Positions 31,244 to 37,228 of a DNA stretch of 37,228 nucleotides are shown here, one piece after another (position 1 is the first letter of the stretch; the number at the start of each line of letters is the position of its first letter). Below the pieces are notes generated by a model. It did no database searches, was not told the DNA's origin, and saw only the letters and a program-made list of their open reading frames with translations. Source of the stretch: an uncultured Prevotellaceae bacterium (GTDB lineage Bacteria > Bacteroidota > Bacteroidia > Bacteroidales > Bacteroidaceae); NCBI GenBank assembly GCA_937898415.1, contig CALDLA010000077.1:1-37228 (forward strand). Reading direction: 5' to 3'. The translations under genes were made by a program, and so were the position numbers.

Positions 31244-32056
31244 ATGCATACACGTGAAGAGAAATTAGAAGCCTTCGGACGGCTGCTTGACGTTCTTGAC
31301 CAACTGCGTGAAAAGTGCCCTTGGGACAAGAAGCAGACGAACGAGTCCTTGCGTCCCAATACAATAGAAGAGGTGTACGAACTGTGTGACGCCCTGGTGC
31401 GTGATGACCGTAAGAACATCTGCAAGGAGTTGGGCGACGTGCTGATGCATGTCATCTTCTATGCCAAGATAGGTTCCGAGACCGAGGACTTTGACATTGC
31501 CGATGTCTGTAACATCCAGGCCGACAAGCTGATATTCCGTCATCCGCATATTTATCCCCGTGAGGATTCTGACTTCTCAGAAGCCAAGACCTCGGAGCAG
31601 GTGCTGCAGAACTGGGAACAGATTAAACTGCAGGAGAAGGACGGCAACAAGACCGTGTTGTCAGGTGTGCCTGAGGCACTGCCCACGCTCATCAAGGCCT
31701 ATCGCATACAGGACAAGGCCCGTAACGTAGGTTTCGACTGGCAGCAGAAGGAGGACGTGTGGGCAAAGGTCCATGAGGAACTGGAAGAGTTGGAGGCAGA
31801 ACTGAAAAAAGAAGACAAAGAACAGTCAACTAATGAGTTGGGCGACTTCCTGTTCTCGATCATCAATGCCGCCCGTCTCTACAAGCTGAATCCCGATAAC
31901 GCCCTTGAGCGTACGAACCAGAAGTTCATTCGCCGTTTCGGCTATATCGAGCAGCACAGCATCCGTGCCGGCCGTCCGTTGACGGAGATGACCATCGAGG
32001 AGATGGACGCCCTCTGGAACGAAGCAAAAGGAAAAGAGAATCTCTATAGCTTATGA
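31244..32056 (+). CDS. mazG: Nucleoside triphosphate pyrophosphohydrolase MazG
   Basis: The 270-residue protein has two MazG-fold halves. The first contains Lys-Cys-Pro-Trp-Asp-Lys-Lys-Gln-Thr (23-31) and the metal-binding Glu-Glu-Val-Tyr-Glu with Glu-Leu-Gly-Asp-Val-Leu; the second has Glu-Glu-Leu-Glu-Glu-Leu and Asn-Glu-Leu-Gly-Asp-Phe-Leu-Phe. Such enzymes hydrolyse NTPs to NMP and pyrophosphate and clear non-canonical nucleotides. Length and domain order match E. coli MazG. No mazEF toxin genes are adjacent. It overlaps the next ATG by 4 bp. Confidence 0.95.
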   Translation: MHTREEKLEAFGRLLDVLDQLREKCPWDKKQTNESLRPNTIEEVYELCDALVRDDRKNICKELGDVLMHVIFYAKIGSETEDFDIADVCNIQADKLIFRHPHIYPREDSDFSEAKTSEQVLQNWEQIKLQEKDGNKTVLSGVPEALPTLIKAYRIQDKARNVGFDWQQKEDVWAKVHEELEELEAELKKEDKEQSTNELGDFLFSIINAARLYKLNPDNALERTNQKFIRRFGYIEQHSIRAGRPLTEMTIEEMDALWNEAKGKENLYSL

Positions 32057-32712
32057 AGAAATTAGAATCAGTATTATGGGTGGCTGCTGTGGCGATGGTC
32101 ATGGGCAGCTGCGGAAAGAAAGGTGGCGGACAGCAGGTGTACAGTGAGCCTGACTCAACAACCGTCGTCGACATCAATCGTGATTCTACGTTTTACGGCA
32201 TCTGTGGCGACGGTTCGGCTATGAACACGCTGCAACTGATAACCGATGTGGGTGATACGGTGAACCTGAGCATTGCTGAGGCTAACGAGAAAGGCCTGTG
32301 CTTTGGCGGGTTCCAGAGTGGTGACCGCATGGCCGTGATACTGAAGGATAAGACAACGGCCCGTCAGGTCATCAACCAGTCGGCTTTGCTAGGCGACTGG
32401 GTCATGCCCAACCCGATTGACGGCAGTTCCGAGATGGGTATCCGCATCAAGGATGGTGGAATAGCCGAGAGCATCGACCAGCCTGCGTTGATCTATCGTT
32501 CCTGGAAACTCTACAATGGTAAGTTAGAAATTGTGGCTGTTCGTGAAGGCGGTGGTGATGCGGTTGAGACCAATCTTTACGACATCGTAGCCATCGGTCC
32601 TGACACATTGGTGTTCAAGGATTTGGAAGACACTTATGAGTATAGCCGTTACCGCGAACATAAGAGCAATGTTCACATTGAGCTCGAGGAGGTTGAGGAT
32701 TTTCAAATGTAA
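32053..32712 (+). CDS. Lipoprotein with lipocalin-like domain
   Basis: The 219-residue protein has a lipoprotein signal peptide with the cysteine at 20 (Val-Met-Gly-Ser-Cys), so it should be lipid-anchored in the cell envelope. The second half (about 125-205) resembles small lipocalin-like domains of Bacteroidetes: Leu-Leu-Gly-Asp-Trp-Val, Asp-Gly-Gly-Ile-Ala-Glu-Ser-Ile, Tyr-Arg-Ser-Trp-Lys and Asp-Thr-Leu-Val-Phe-Lys. The ligand is unknown. It is coupled to mazG by a 4-bp overlap and precedes rnz by 9 bp. Confidence 0.82.
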   Translation: MKKLESVLWVAAVAMVMGSCGKKGGGQQVYSEPDSTTVVDINRDSTFYGICGDGSAMNTLQLITDVGDTVNLSIAEANEKGLCFGGFQSGDRMAVILKDKTTARQVINQSALLGDWVMPNPIDGSSEMGIRIKDGGIAESIDQPALIYRSWKLYNGKLEIVAVREGGGDAVETNLYDIVAIGPDTLVFKDLEDTYEYSRYREHKSNVHIELEEVEDFQM

Positions 32713-32721
32713 TGACGTAGC

Positions 32722-33636
32722 GTGGAGCCGTTCAGAATACACATATTAGGGTGTGGCAGTGCGCTGCCCACCCTTCGTCATTATCCCTCGGCCCAGATTG
32801 TCGAGGTACGCGAGAAGTTGTTCATGGTCGATTGCGGCGAGGGTGTTCAGATGCAGCTTCGCCGTTGCAGGGTTCGCTTCACCAAGGTGAGCCATGTGTT
32901 TATCTCCCACCTGCACGGTGACCACTGTTTTGGCCTGATTGGTATGATTTCCACCTTTGGACTGTTGGGTCGTACGGCCAAACTACATATCCATGCCAAC
33001 GTGCTTCTGAATGACATGCTGCAGCGTCAGATGGCCCTCTTCTGTCATGATTTAGGCTATGAGGTTGAGTTTCATCCCATTGATGCCACTCGCCGTGAGG
33101 TCATTTATGAAGACCGTTCGTTGACCGTGGAGACCATTCCGCTGACCCACCGTTTGCCGACGTGCGGTTTCCTTTTCCGTGAGAAACCCCTGCTACCGCA
33201 TATCCGTCGCGAGATGATTGACTTCTACGGCATCCCTACGTCGCAGATACAGAACATCAAGAATGGAGCCGACTGGGTGACCGACGACGGGACGGTGGTG
33301 CCCAACAGCCGGTTGGTGACGGCTGCCGATGAGCCTCGCAGCTATGCCTATTGCAGTGACACCCGTTATATGCCTGAACTCCACAAGGAACTACAGGGCG
33401 TGACCACCCTCTACCACGAGAGCACTTATGGTGAGGACAACCTGCTGATGGCTCAGAAATATAACCACTCGACGGCCCGTCAGGCAGCGATGGTGGCCCG
33501 CGATGCCGGCGTCTGCCAGCTCATCTTAGGCCATTACAGTTCACGTTATGAGGACGAGAACATTCTGCTTGAGGAAGCCCGCGAAGTGTTCGAAAATACC
33601 CGTTTAACTAACGAATTGGACGTCATTAACGTCTAA
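32722..33636 (+). CDS. rnz: Ribonuclease Z (tRNA 3'-end endonuclease)
   Basis: The 304-residue metallo-beta-lactamase protein starts with GTG at 32722; the ATG at 32712 is out of frame. It has Gly-Cys-Gly-Ser-Ala-Leu-Pro-Thr (10-17), Asp-Cys-Gly-Glu-Gly (37-41), the zinc motif Ser-His-Leu-His-Gly-Asp-His (62-68), a long arm region (about 135-215) and late Ser-Asp-Thr-Arg, Tyr-His-Glu-Ser-Thr-Tyr and Gly-His-Tyr-Ser-Ser-Arg. This is the RNase Z pattern; it removes 3' trailers from tRNA precursors. Beyond its stop, a short AT-rich hairpin followed by eight T (33652-33659) is a weak terminator candidate. Confidence 0.94.
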   Translation: MEPFRIHILGCGSALPTLRHYPSAQIVEVREKLFMVDCGEGVQMQLRRCRVRFTKVSHVFISHLHGDHCFGLIGMISTFGLLGRTAKLHIHANVLLNDMLQRQMALFCHDLGYEVEFHPIDATRREVIYEDRSLTVETIPLTHRLPTCGFLFREKPLLPHIRREMIDFYGIPTSQIQNIKNGADWVTDDGTVVPNSRLVTAADEPRSYAYCSDTRYMPELHKELQGVTTLYHESTYGEDNLLMAQKYNHSTARQAAMVARDAGVCQLILGHYSSRYEDENILLEEAREVFENTRLTNELDVINV

Positions 33637-33669
33637 GAATATAAAATATTGCATTTTTTTTGAAAATAA

Positions 33670-33701
33670 TTTGGTAGTTACGTGAAAATGTCGTATATTT
33701 G
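33670..33701 (+). promoter_or_regulatory. Promoter of the envelope cluster
   Basis: TTTG at 33670-33673 and TATATTTG at 33694-33701 are 20 bp apart and fit the Bacteroidetes consensus. The 10 bp around the -33 box (ATAATTTGGT) are identical to the promoter region at 7041-7050. Confidence 0.82.
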
Positions 33702-33728
33702 CACGGATTATAATCAAATGCATCATAT

Positions 33729-34043
33729 ATGACCAAACGATTACTTATATTATCAATAGCAGGTTTTTTGATGGCCTACTCCCCTCTAACCGCTGCGGCT
33801 TCTGAAATGGAGTTGGTAGGCGCTGTGGAGCAGTTGGACGAGCAGCCGGAGATTACTGTCGAGGGACAGGCGGTCTGCGTCACTGGTGCTCAGGGTCAGG
33901 AACTGGTGGTCGTGTCATTGACGGGACGCCAGGTGATGAAGGTTAAGATAGAAAGTGCTAATCAACGTGTAGAATTAAACGTTCCAAAAGGTTGCTACAT
34001 ATTGAAGGTCGGCAAGGTGGTAAGAAAGATTCAGGTGCGCTGA
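33729..34043 (+). CDS. Small exported protein resembling an isolated C-terminal sorting domain
   Basis: The 104-residue protein has a signal peptide (about 1-24, cut at Thr-Ala-Ala-Ala-Ser) and, after about 25 residues, a compact beta-rich region: Val-Cys-Val-Thr-Gly-Ala, VVVSLTGRQVMKVKIES, Val-Glu-Leu-Asn-Val-Pro-Lys-Gly-Cys-Tyr-Ile-Leu-Lys-Val and a final Val-Val-Arg-Lys-Ile-Gln-Val-Arg. This is the strand pattern of type IX secretion C-terminal domains, here with almost nothing before it. It may be a minimal cargo, a decoy or a structural cell-surface component. It is the first gene after the promoter, and the L,D-transpeptidase frame begins within or just after it. Confidence 0.75.
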   Translation: MTKRLLILSIAGFLMAYSPLTAAASEMELVGAVEQLDEQPEITVEGQAVCVTGAQGQELVVVSLTGRQVMKVKIESANQRVELNVPKGCYILKVGKVVRKIQVR

Positions 34044-35593
34044 TACACTTTATAGTCCTGATGCTTTTTGCACTGCTCTTGACTGGATGCCATGAGGCAG
34101 TAGCCCCCTTTCAGCGGAATTTGACATTAGATGCCTTCGACGAGATGAAGGTACAAGGATATGCTCTAAACTCCCAGGACATTCGGGAGAATTTAGAGCA
34201 TTTTTCTGTGTCTGACCGTGACGCCAATCCCGTCGTCGGACGGGTCCGGAAATACTATCAGGAAGGCCGTCCCCTCGTGTGGATTGACGTTGCCGGTGTT
34301 GACGACCGTGCTGACACCCTGCTGGCTACGCTACGCGCCAAACTACCTGAGATGGGATTCAAGGGCAGGCATTTCCGCCTGGATCAGATTGAGAAAGATC
34401 TGGATCGTATGCGCACCCTTAGCTTTGACCAGTCTGACGACATCAACAAAGTGGTGGCCCGTCTAGAGTACAATCTGACTAGAGCCTATCTGCGCTACGT
34501 CACCGGTCAGCGCTTCGGCTTTGTCAATCCGAATTATGTGCTGAACACTTATGATGCCCGCGACAGAGATTCCACGGGCCGCGTGATGGCCTACCGCCAT
34601 CTGTACGACGTCGGCATGGAGCATCCTAACGATGCCTATACTGTCCGTGCCCTTCGCCATGTCAACGCTGACAGCCTGGGCGACTATCTCAGGCAAGTCG
34701 AACCCAATGGCAAACTCTATCATCTGCTGATGGAGAAGCTGCATGCCGCCACCGACTCACAGCGTCCCCGAATCTTGGTCAACATGGAGCGCTGCCGTTG
34801 GCGCGACACCCTGAAGGTTGAGTCCTCCAAGCGCTATGTGGTGGTCAATGTGCCTGCTTTCCACCTCTGGGCTGTGTGCCCTGATTCCATCGTCGATATG
34901 CGGGTGGCCTGCGGTGCCGTCAAGACCAAGACACCGTTGCTCGCCAGTCGCATCACCCACATGGAGGTCAACCCTGAGTGGTCCATACCGATGAGTATCA
35001 TCCGCGACGATGTTGCCCACCACGGCGGCGACTCTGCCTACTTCGCCCGTCACCGCTATTATATTGCCGACCGCAAGACCGGTCAGCGCCTCTCACCTCA
35101 GCACGTTTCGGCATCCATGTTGCGCAGTGGCAACTATAAGGTAGCCCAAGTGGGCGGTGCAGGTAATTCCTTGGGACGCATCATTTTCCGGTTCCCCAAC
35201 AACTTCTCCGTATTCCTCCACGATACCTCCAGCCCGGGAGCCTTCGGACGCGACAACCGTGGTGTCTCTCACGGCTGTGTCCGTGTGCAGCACCCCTTCG
35301 AACTGGCCAAGTTCTTGTTGGGTGACGATGCCGACGAACAGCTGCTTGACAAGCTGCGCATCTCCATGGGTATGAAGCCTGAGACCGACTGGGGACGCGA
35401 CCTGGTGGACGCTCTCGACCCGGCAGCTCCGATGCCGAAGCTGGTCAGCTGGCTCAAAGTTTCTCCGCGTGTACCTCTTATTATTTCCTATTATACCATT
35501 TTCCTTACTCCTAACGGCACTTTACAGTATTACCCCGATGTCTACAGCTACGACAAAGTCATCAGGGAATCGCTGGCCACCTATACGCAATGA
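33992..35593 (+). CDS. L,D-transpeptidase lipoprotein (YcbB-like)
   Basis: Up to 533 residues. The start is uncertain: the first ATG in frame is 34061 (MLFALLLTGC), which gives a very short signal without positive charge, while the TTG at 33992 inside the previous gene gives Lys-Lys before the hydrophobic stretch. Either way the lipobox Leu-Leu-Thr-Gly-Cys (Cys33 from 33992) predicts a lipoprotein. An N-terminal domain (about 45-250) precedes the catalytic YkuD-type domain (about 275-470) with His427-Gly-Cys429-Val-Arg431 in GVSHGCVRVQHP and an upstream His-Asp-Thr. It forms 3-3 cross-links or attaches proteins in peptidoglycan. It overlaps the ECF sigma gene by 4 bp (ATGA). Confidence 0.88.
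   Translation: MLHIEGRQGGKKDSGALIHFIVLMLFALLLTGCHEAVAPFQRNLTLDAFDEMKVQGYALNSQDIRENLEHFSVSDRDANPVVGRVRKYYQEGRPLVWIDVAGVDDRADTLLATLRAKLPEMGFKGRHFRLDQIEKDLDRMRTLSFDQSDDINKVVARLEYNLTRAYLRYVTGQRFGFVNPNYVLNTYDARDRDSTGRVMAYRHLYDVGMEHPNDAYTVRALRHVNADSLGDYLRQVEPNGKLYHLLMEKLHAATDSQRPRILVNMERCRWRDTLKVESSKRYVVVNVPAFHLWAVCPDSIVDMRVACGAVKTKTPLLASRITHMEVNPEWSIPMSIIRDDVAHHGGDSAYFARHRYYIADRKTGQRLSPQHVSASMLRSGNYKVAQVGGAGNSLGRIIFRFPNNFSVFLHDTSSPGAFGRDNRGVSHGCVRVQHPFELAKFLLGDDADEQLLDKLRISMGMKPETDWGRDLVDALDPAAPMPKLVSWLKVSPRVPLIISYYTIFLTPNGTLQYYPDVYSYDKVIRESLATYTQ
34161..34205 (+). terminator. Terminator-like hairpin inside the L,D-transpeptidase gene
   Basis: ATGCTCTAAA (34161-34170) pairs perfectly with TTTAGAGCAT (34192-34201); inside, CTCCC pairs with GGGAG, with AA as a 3'-side bulge and a 9-nt loop. 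Five T (34201-34205) follow. It lies about codon 57-71 of the transpeptidase frame, about 120 bp past the stop of the small upstream gene. Confidence 0.75.
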
Positions 35594-36135
35594 TAGACGA
35601 CCGACTGTTAATAGAACAACTGTCCAACCCCAAGACACAGCGCAGGGCGTTTGAGACGATGGTACGTCAGTACAGCGAACAGCTCTACTGGCAGATACGC
35701 CGCTTCGTGTTGTCACATGACGATGCAAACGATGTGCTGCAGAACGCCTTCATCAAGGCATGGCAGGGCATTGGCTCCTTCCACGGCGACTCAAAGTTGC
35801 TGACCTGGCTCTCACGCATTGCCATCAACGAGAGCCTCGACTTCCTGCGTCGGCAGAAGAATATCATCACCCTAAGTACCGATGACGAGGATCTCAGCGT
35901 GGCCAACACCTTGATGGCCGATGACTACTTTGACGGCGACGAGACCGAGGCTCAGCTGCAGGAAGCCATTGCCAAGCTGCCCGAAGTGCAGCGCACCGTC
36001 TTCCTGCTGCGATACTATGACGATATGAAATATAGTGACATCAGCAAGATGCTCGGCACCAGCGAAGGAGCTCTTAAAGCCTCCTATCATATCGCCGTCA
36101 AGAAAATATCCGAATTTTTTAAGTCACACGATTAA
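35590..36135 (+). CDS. ECF-type RNA polymerase sigma factor
   Basis: The 181-residue protein has sigma region 2 (about 18-85: Phe-Glu-Thr-Met-Val-Arg-Gln-Tyr, Asp-Asp-Ala-Asn-Asp-Val-Leu-Gln-Asn-Ala-Phe-Ile-Lys-Ala-Trp, Thr-Trp-Leu-Ser-Arg-Ile-Ala-Ile-Asn) and region 4 (about 125-175: LPEVQRTVFLLRYYDDM, then Ser-Asp-Ile-Ser-Lys-Met-Leu-Gly-Thr-Ser-Glu-Gly). It should direct RNA polymerase to a small stress or envelope regulon. Start overlaps the transpeptidase stop (ATGA), so the two are probably translationally coupled. Neighbours suggest control by the membrane protein encoded next. Confidence 0.94.
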   Translation: MIDDRLLIEQLSNPKTQRRAFETMVRQYSEQLYWQIRRFVLSHDDANDVLQNAFIKAWQGIGSFHGDSKLLTWLSRIAINESLDFLRRQKNIITLSTDDEDLSVANTLMADDYFDGDETEAQLQEAIAKLPEVQRTVFLLRYYDDMKYSDISKMLGTSEGALKASYHIAVKKISEFFKSHD

Positions 36136-36165
36136 ACCAAATACAATTAGATACGTCAATAAAGT

Positions 36166-36504
36166 ATGATGAACGAAGAATTATATATCAAGAATCGGTT
36201 GGGAGACAGGAATCCGTTCCGTGTTCCCGAAGGTTATTTCGACAGTCTGACTGCCGAGGTGATGGAGAAACTGCCCGAAGAGCCCCGTAAGGGAATTCTG
36301 GTAAGACTCAGGCCGTGGATGTATGCTGCCGCCTGTCTGGTGGCCGTCCTTTTCACGGCAACCCTCTATCTCATGTCTCCTGAAGTTCCTGGGCAGATGG
36401 CGACGGCAGAGACGACTACTACCGATACCTACGTTGAGGACGTGGCCGACTATGTGATGGCTGACAATAATGATATTTATGCCTGTCTGGCAGGCGATTA
36501 TTAA
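36166..36504 (+). CDS. Small single-pass membrane protein, probable anti-sigma factor
   Basis: The 112-residue protein has a cytoplasmic N-terminal part (Asn-Pro-Phe-Arg-Val-Pro-Glu-Gly-Tyr-Phe, 16-25, a motif seen in proteins beside Bacteroidetes sigma factors), one membrane helix (about 50-70) and a short acidic outer part. Its place directly after the ECF sigma gene and its topology suggest it holds the sigma factor at the membrane. No zinc-binding anti-sigma motif is present. Start is Met1 or Met2. Its stop shares one base with the next start (TAATG). Confidence 0.75.
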   Translation: MMNEELYIKNRLGDRNPFRVPEGYFDSLTAEVMEKLPEEPRKGILVRLRPWMYAAACLVAVLFTATLYLMSPEVPGQMATAETTTTDTYVEDVADYVMADNNDIYACLAGDY

Positions 36505-37028
36505 TGATAAAGATGAAAAGACTGACCACCATCTTGTTTGTACTCGCCCTGACGACGACAGCTATGGCGCAGCATTTCAACACGCCGCAGCAACAGCAGC
36601 AACAGCAGCAGGCGCCGAAGTTCTCGCCTGAGAAATTCCAGGCCGACTTGGAGCAATTCATCACTAAGGAAGCCTGCCTGACCCCCCGCGAGGCCGCCAA
36701 GTTCTTCCCCATTTACAAGGAGATGCAGGCCAAGCAGCGTGCCGTCTACGAGCGTCAGCGCCAGTTGGGCTGGGGCAAGCCTGCCGACGAGAAAGGTTGT
36801 GAGAAGGCCATCCGTCAGCGCGACGAGTATGATCTCGAGCTGAAGCGCATCCAGCAGACCTATCACAACAAGTTCCTCAGCGTCATCTCTGCCAGCAAGC
36901 TCTACGACGTCTTGAAGGCTGAGGACCGCTTCCACCGCCAGATGTTGCGCGGATGGAACAACCCGTCAGCCGGAGGCCAGATGATGCGTGGTTGGAATCG
37001 TGGTAATCGTCGTGACGGCAACAAGTAA
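36504..37028 (+). CDS. Periplasmic protein linked to the ECF sigma factor, with polyglutamine tract
   Basis: The 174-residue protein has a signal peptide (about 1-22, cut at Ala-Met-Ala) and then eight Gln in a row (29-36) encoded by a CAG/CAA repeat. The mature part is helical and charged (Lys-Phe-Ser-Pro-Glu-Lys-Phe, Leu-Thr-Pro-Arg-Glu-Ala-Ala-Lys-Phe-Phe-Pro, Ala-Glu-Asp-Arg-Phe-His-Arg-Gln-Met-Leu-Arg), resembling small Spy/CpxP-like envelope proteins. It ends in a basic Gly/Arg/Asn tail. A role in sensing or relieving envelope stress with the sigma/anti-sigma pair is inferred from context. Confidence 0.72.
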   Translation: MIKMKRLTTILFVLALTTTAMAQHFNTPQQQQQQQQAPKFSPEKFQADLEQFITKEACLTPREAAKFFPIYKEMQAKQRAVYERQRQLGWGKPADEKGCEKAIRQRDEYDLELKRIQQTYHNKFLSVISASKLYDVLKAEDRFHRQMLRGWNNPSAGGQMMRGWNRGNRRDGNK

Positions 37029-37043
37029 CCCAAAAACAGAATT

Positions 37044-37106
37044 ATGAAGAAAAGCCCCTCCCGACGTCATCGTCAGGAGGGGCGCTACGTAGTAGAGGAG
37101 GCCTGA
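37044..37106 (+). CDS. Possible 20-codon open frame over a strong hairpin
   Basis: An ATG 15 bp after the polyQ gene opens a 20-residue, highly basic-then-acidic frame (MKKSPSRRHRQEGRYVVEEA). It coincides with a strong hairpin at 37054-37083, so it may be an accident of that structure. Confidence 0.25.
   Translation: MKKSPSRRHRQEGRYVVEEA
37054..37083 (+). other. GC-rich hairpin after the envelope cluster
   Basis: GCCCCTCC pairs with GGAGGGGC, and GACG pairs with CGTC inside, with one C-A mismatch and a TCAT loop. No T run follows on the plus strand, so it is not a textbook intrinsic terminator; it may stabilise the operon's 3' end. The remaining bases to 37228 hold no gene I can recognise. 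Confidence 0.65.
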
Positions 37107-37228
37107 CGCGACGTCGTCGATGTGGACGATCGGGAGTATTCAACCGCAGGTTAAGTAAATTCACTGTATTTACCCTAAAATCCGCAACTAATAGTTTTGG
37201 ATGCTAAATTTTCCAATCAGCCCCTCCA

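Noticed and set aside
33992..34061. Programmed frameshift fusing the CTD-like protein to the L,D-transpeptidase
   Set aside because: The transpeptidase frame is at -1 and overlaps, but no standard slippery heptamer is visible and the lipobox cysteine implies separate export of the transpeptidase.

Overview
The window looks like chromosomal DNA of a Bacteroidales bacterium, most likely a Prevotella-type member of Prevotellaceae. Support comes from: promoters of the Bacteroidetes form (TTTG, about 19-20 bp, TAnnTTTG) in front of several genes; no Shine-Dalgarno dependence; secreted proteins ending in the short Tyr-x-Leu-x-Gly-Arg ... Gly-Leu-Tyr-Ile tail common in Prevotella; an outer-membrane barrel with a carboxypeptidase-regulatory-like N-domain; and several short intergenic repeat families. 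GC is fairly high for the group. I see no phage, transposase, integrase, CRISPR array, tRNA or rRNA gene.

Layout. 1-4.99 kb: two minus-strand secreted proteins, a 1279-residue BspA-like adhesin and a 168-residue mini-paralogue of its C-terminal end, with dense repeats around and inside them. 5.17-8.25 kb: glmS, then a receiver-histidine kinase. 8.35-11.5 kb: a large outer-membrane beta-barrel protein preceded by a terminator-like hairpin that touches its start codon. 11.65-14.74 kb: ettA, convergent with a secreted GH5 glycanase. 14.85-18.01 kb: operon of HIT protein, DUF1015 protein, YigZ/IMPACT protein and a LysM glucosaminidase. 18.04-20.98 kb (minus): xseB, xseA and a secreted subtilisin-like protease. 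21.06-28.29 kb: an eight-gene overlapping operon (MATE transporter, cytidylate-kinase-like protein, phosphodiesterase, rfbB, purT, 3,4-ketoisomerase, acyltransferase, PLP aminotransferase) that can make a dTDP-3-amino-3,6-dideoxyhexose and probably its N-acyl form. 28.36-31.1 kb (minus): valS, carrying two in-frame copies of a palindromic repeat. 31.24-33.64 kb: mazG, a lipocalin-like lipoprotein, rnz. 33.73-37.03 kb: an envelope cluster of a CTD-like mini-protein, an L,D-transpeptidase lipoprotein, an ECF sigma factor, a likely anti-sigma protein and a periplasmic polyQ protein.

Most genes are recognisable families. The most unusual signals are in the DNA between and inside them: a 75-bp tandem repeat whose hairpin stem has changed on both sides while staying paired; clustered inverted G-quadruplex-type repeats; different repeat families captured in-frame at the same hinge of two paralogues; paired palindromes inside valS; two terminator-like hairpins of the same design at the 5' ends of envelope genes; and a pair of divergent promoters that appear to give nearly leaderless mRNAs. 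All function calls rest on reading motifs by eye; no database search was run.
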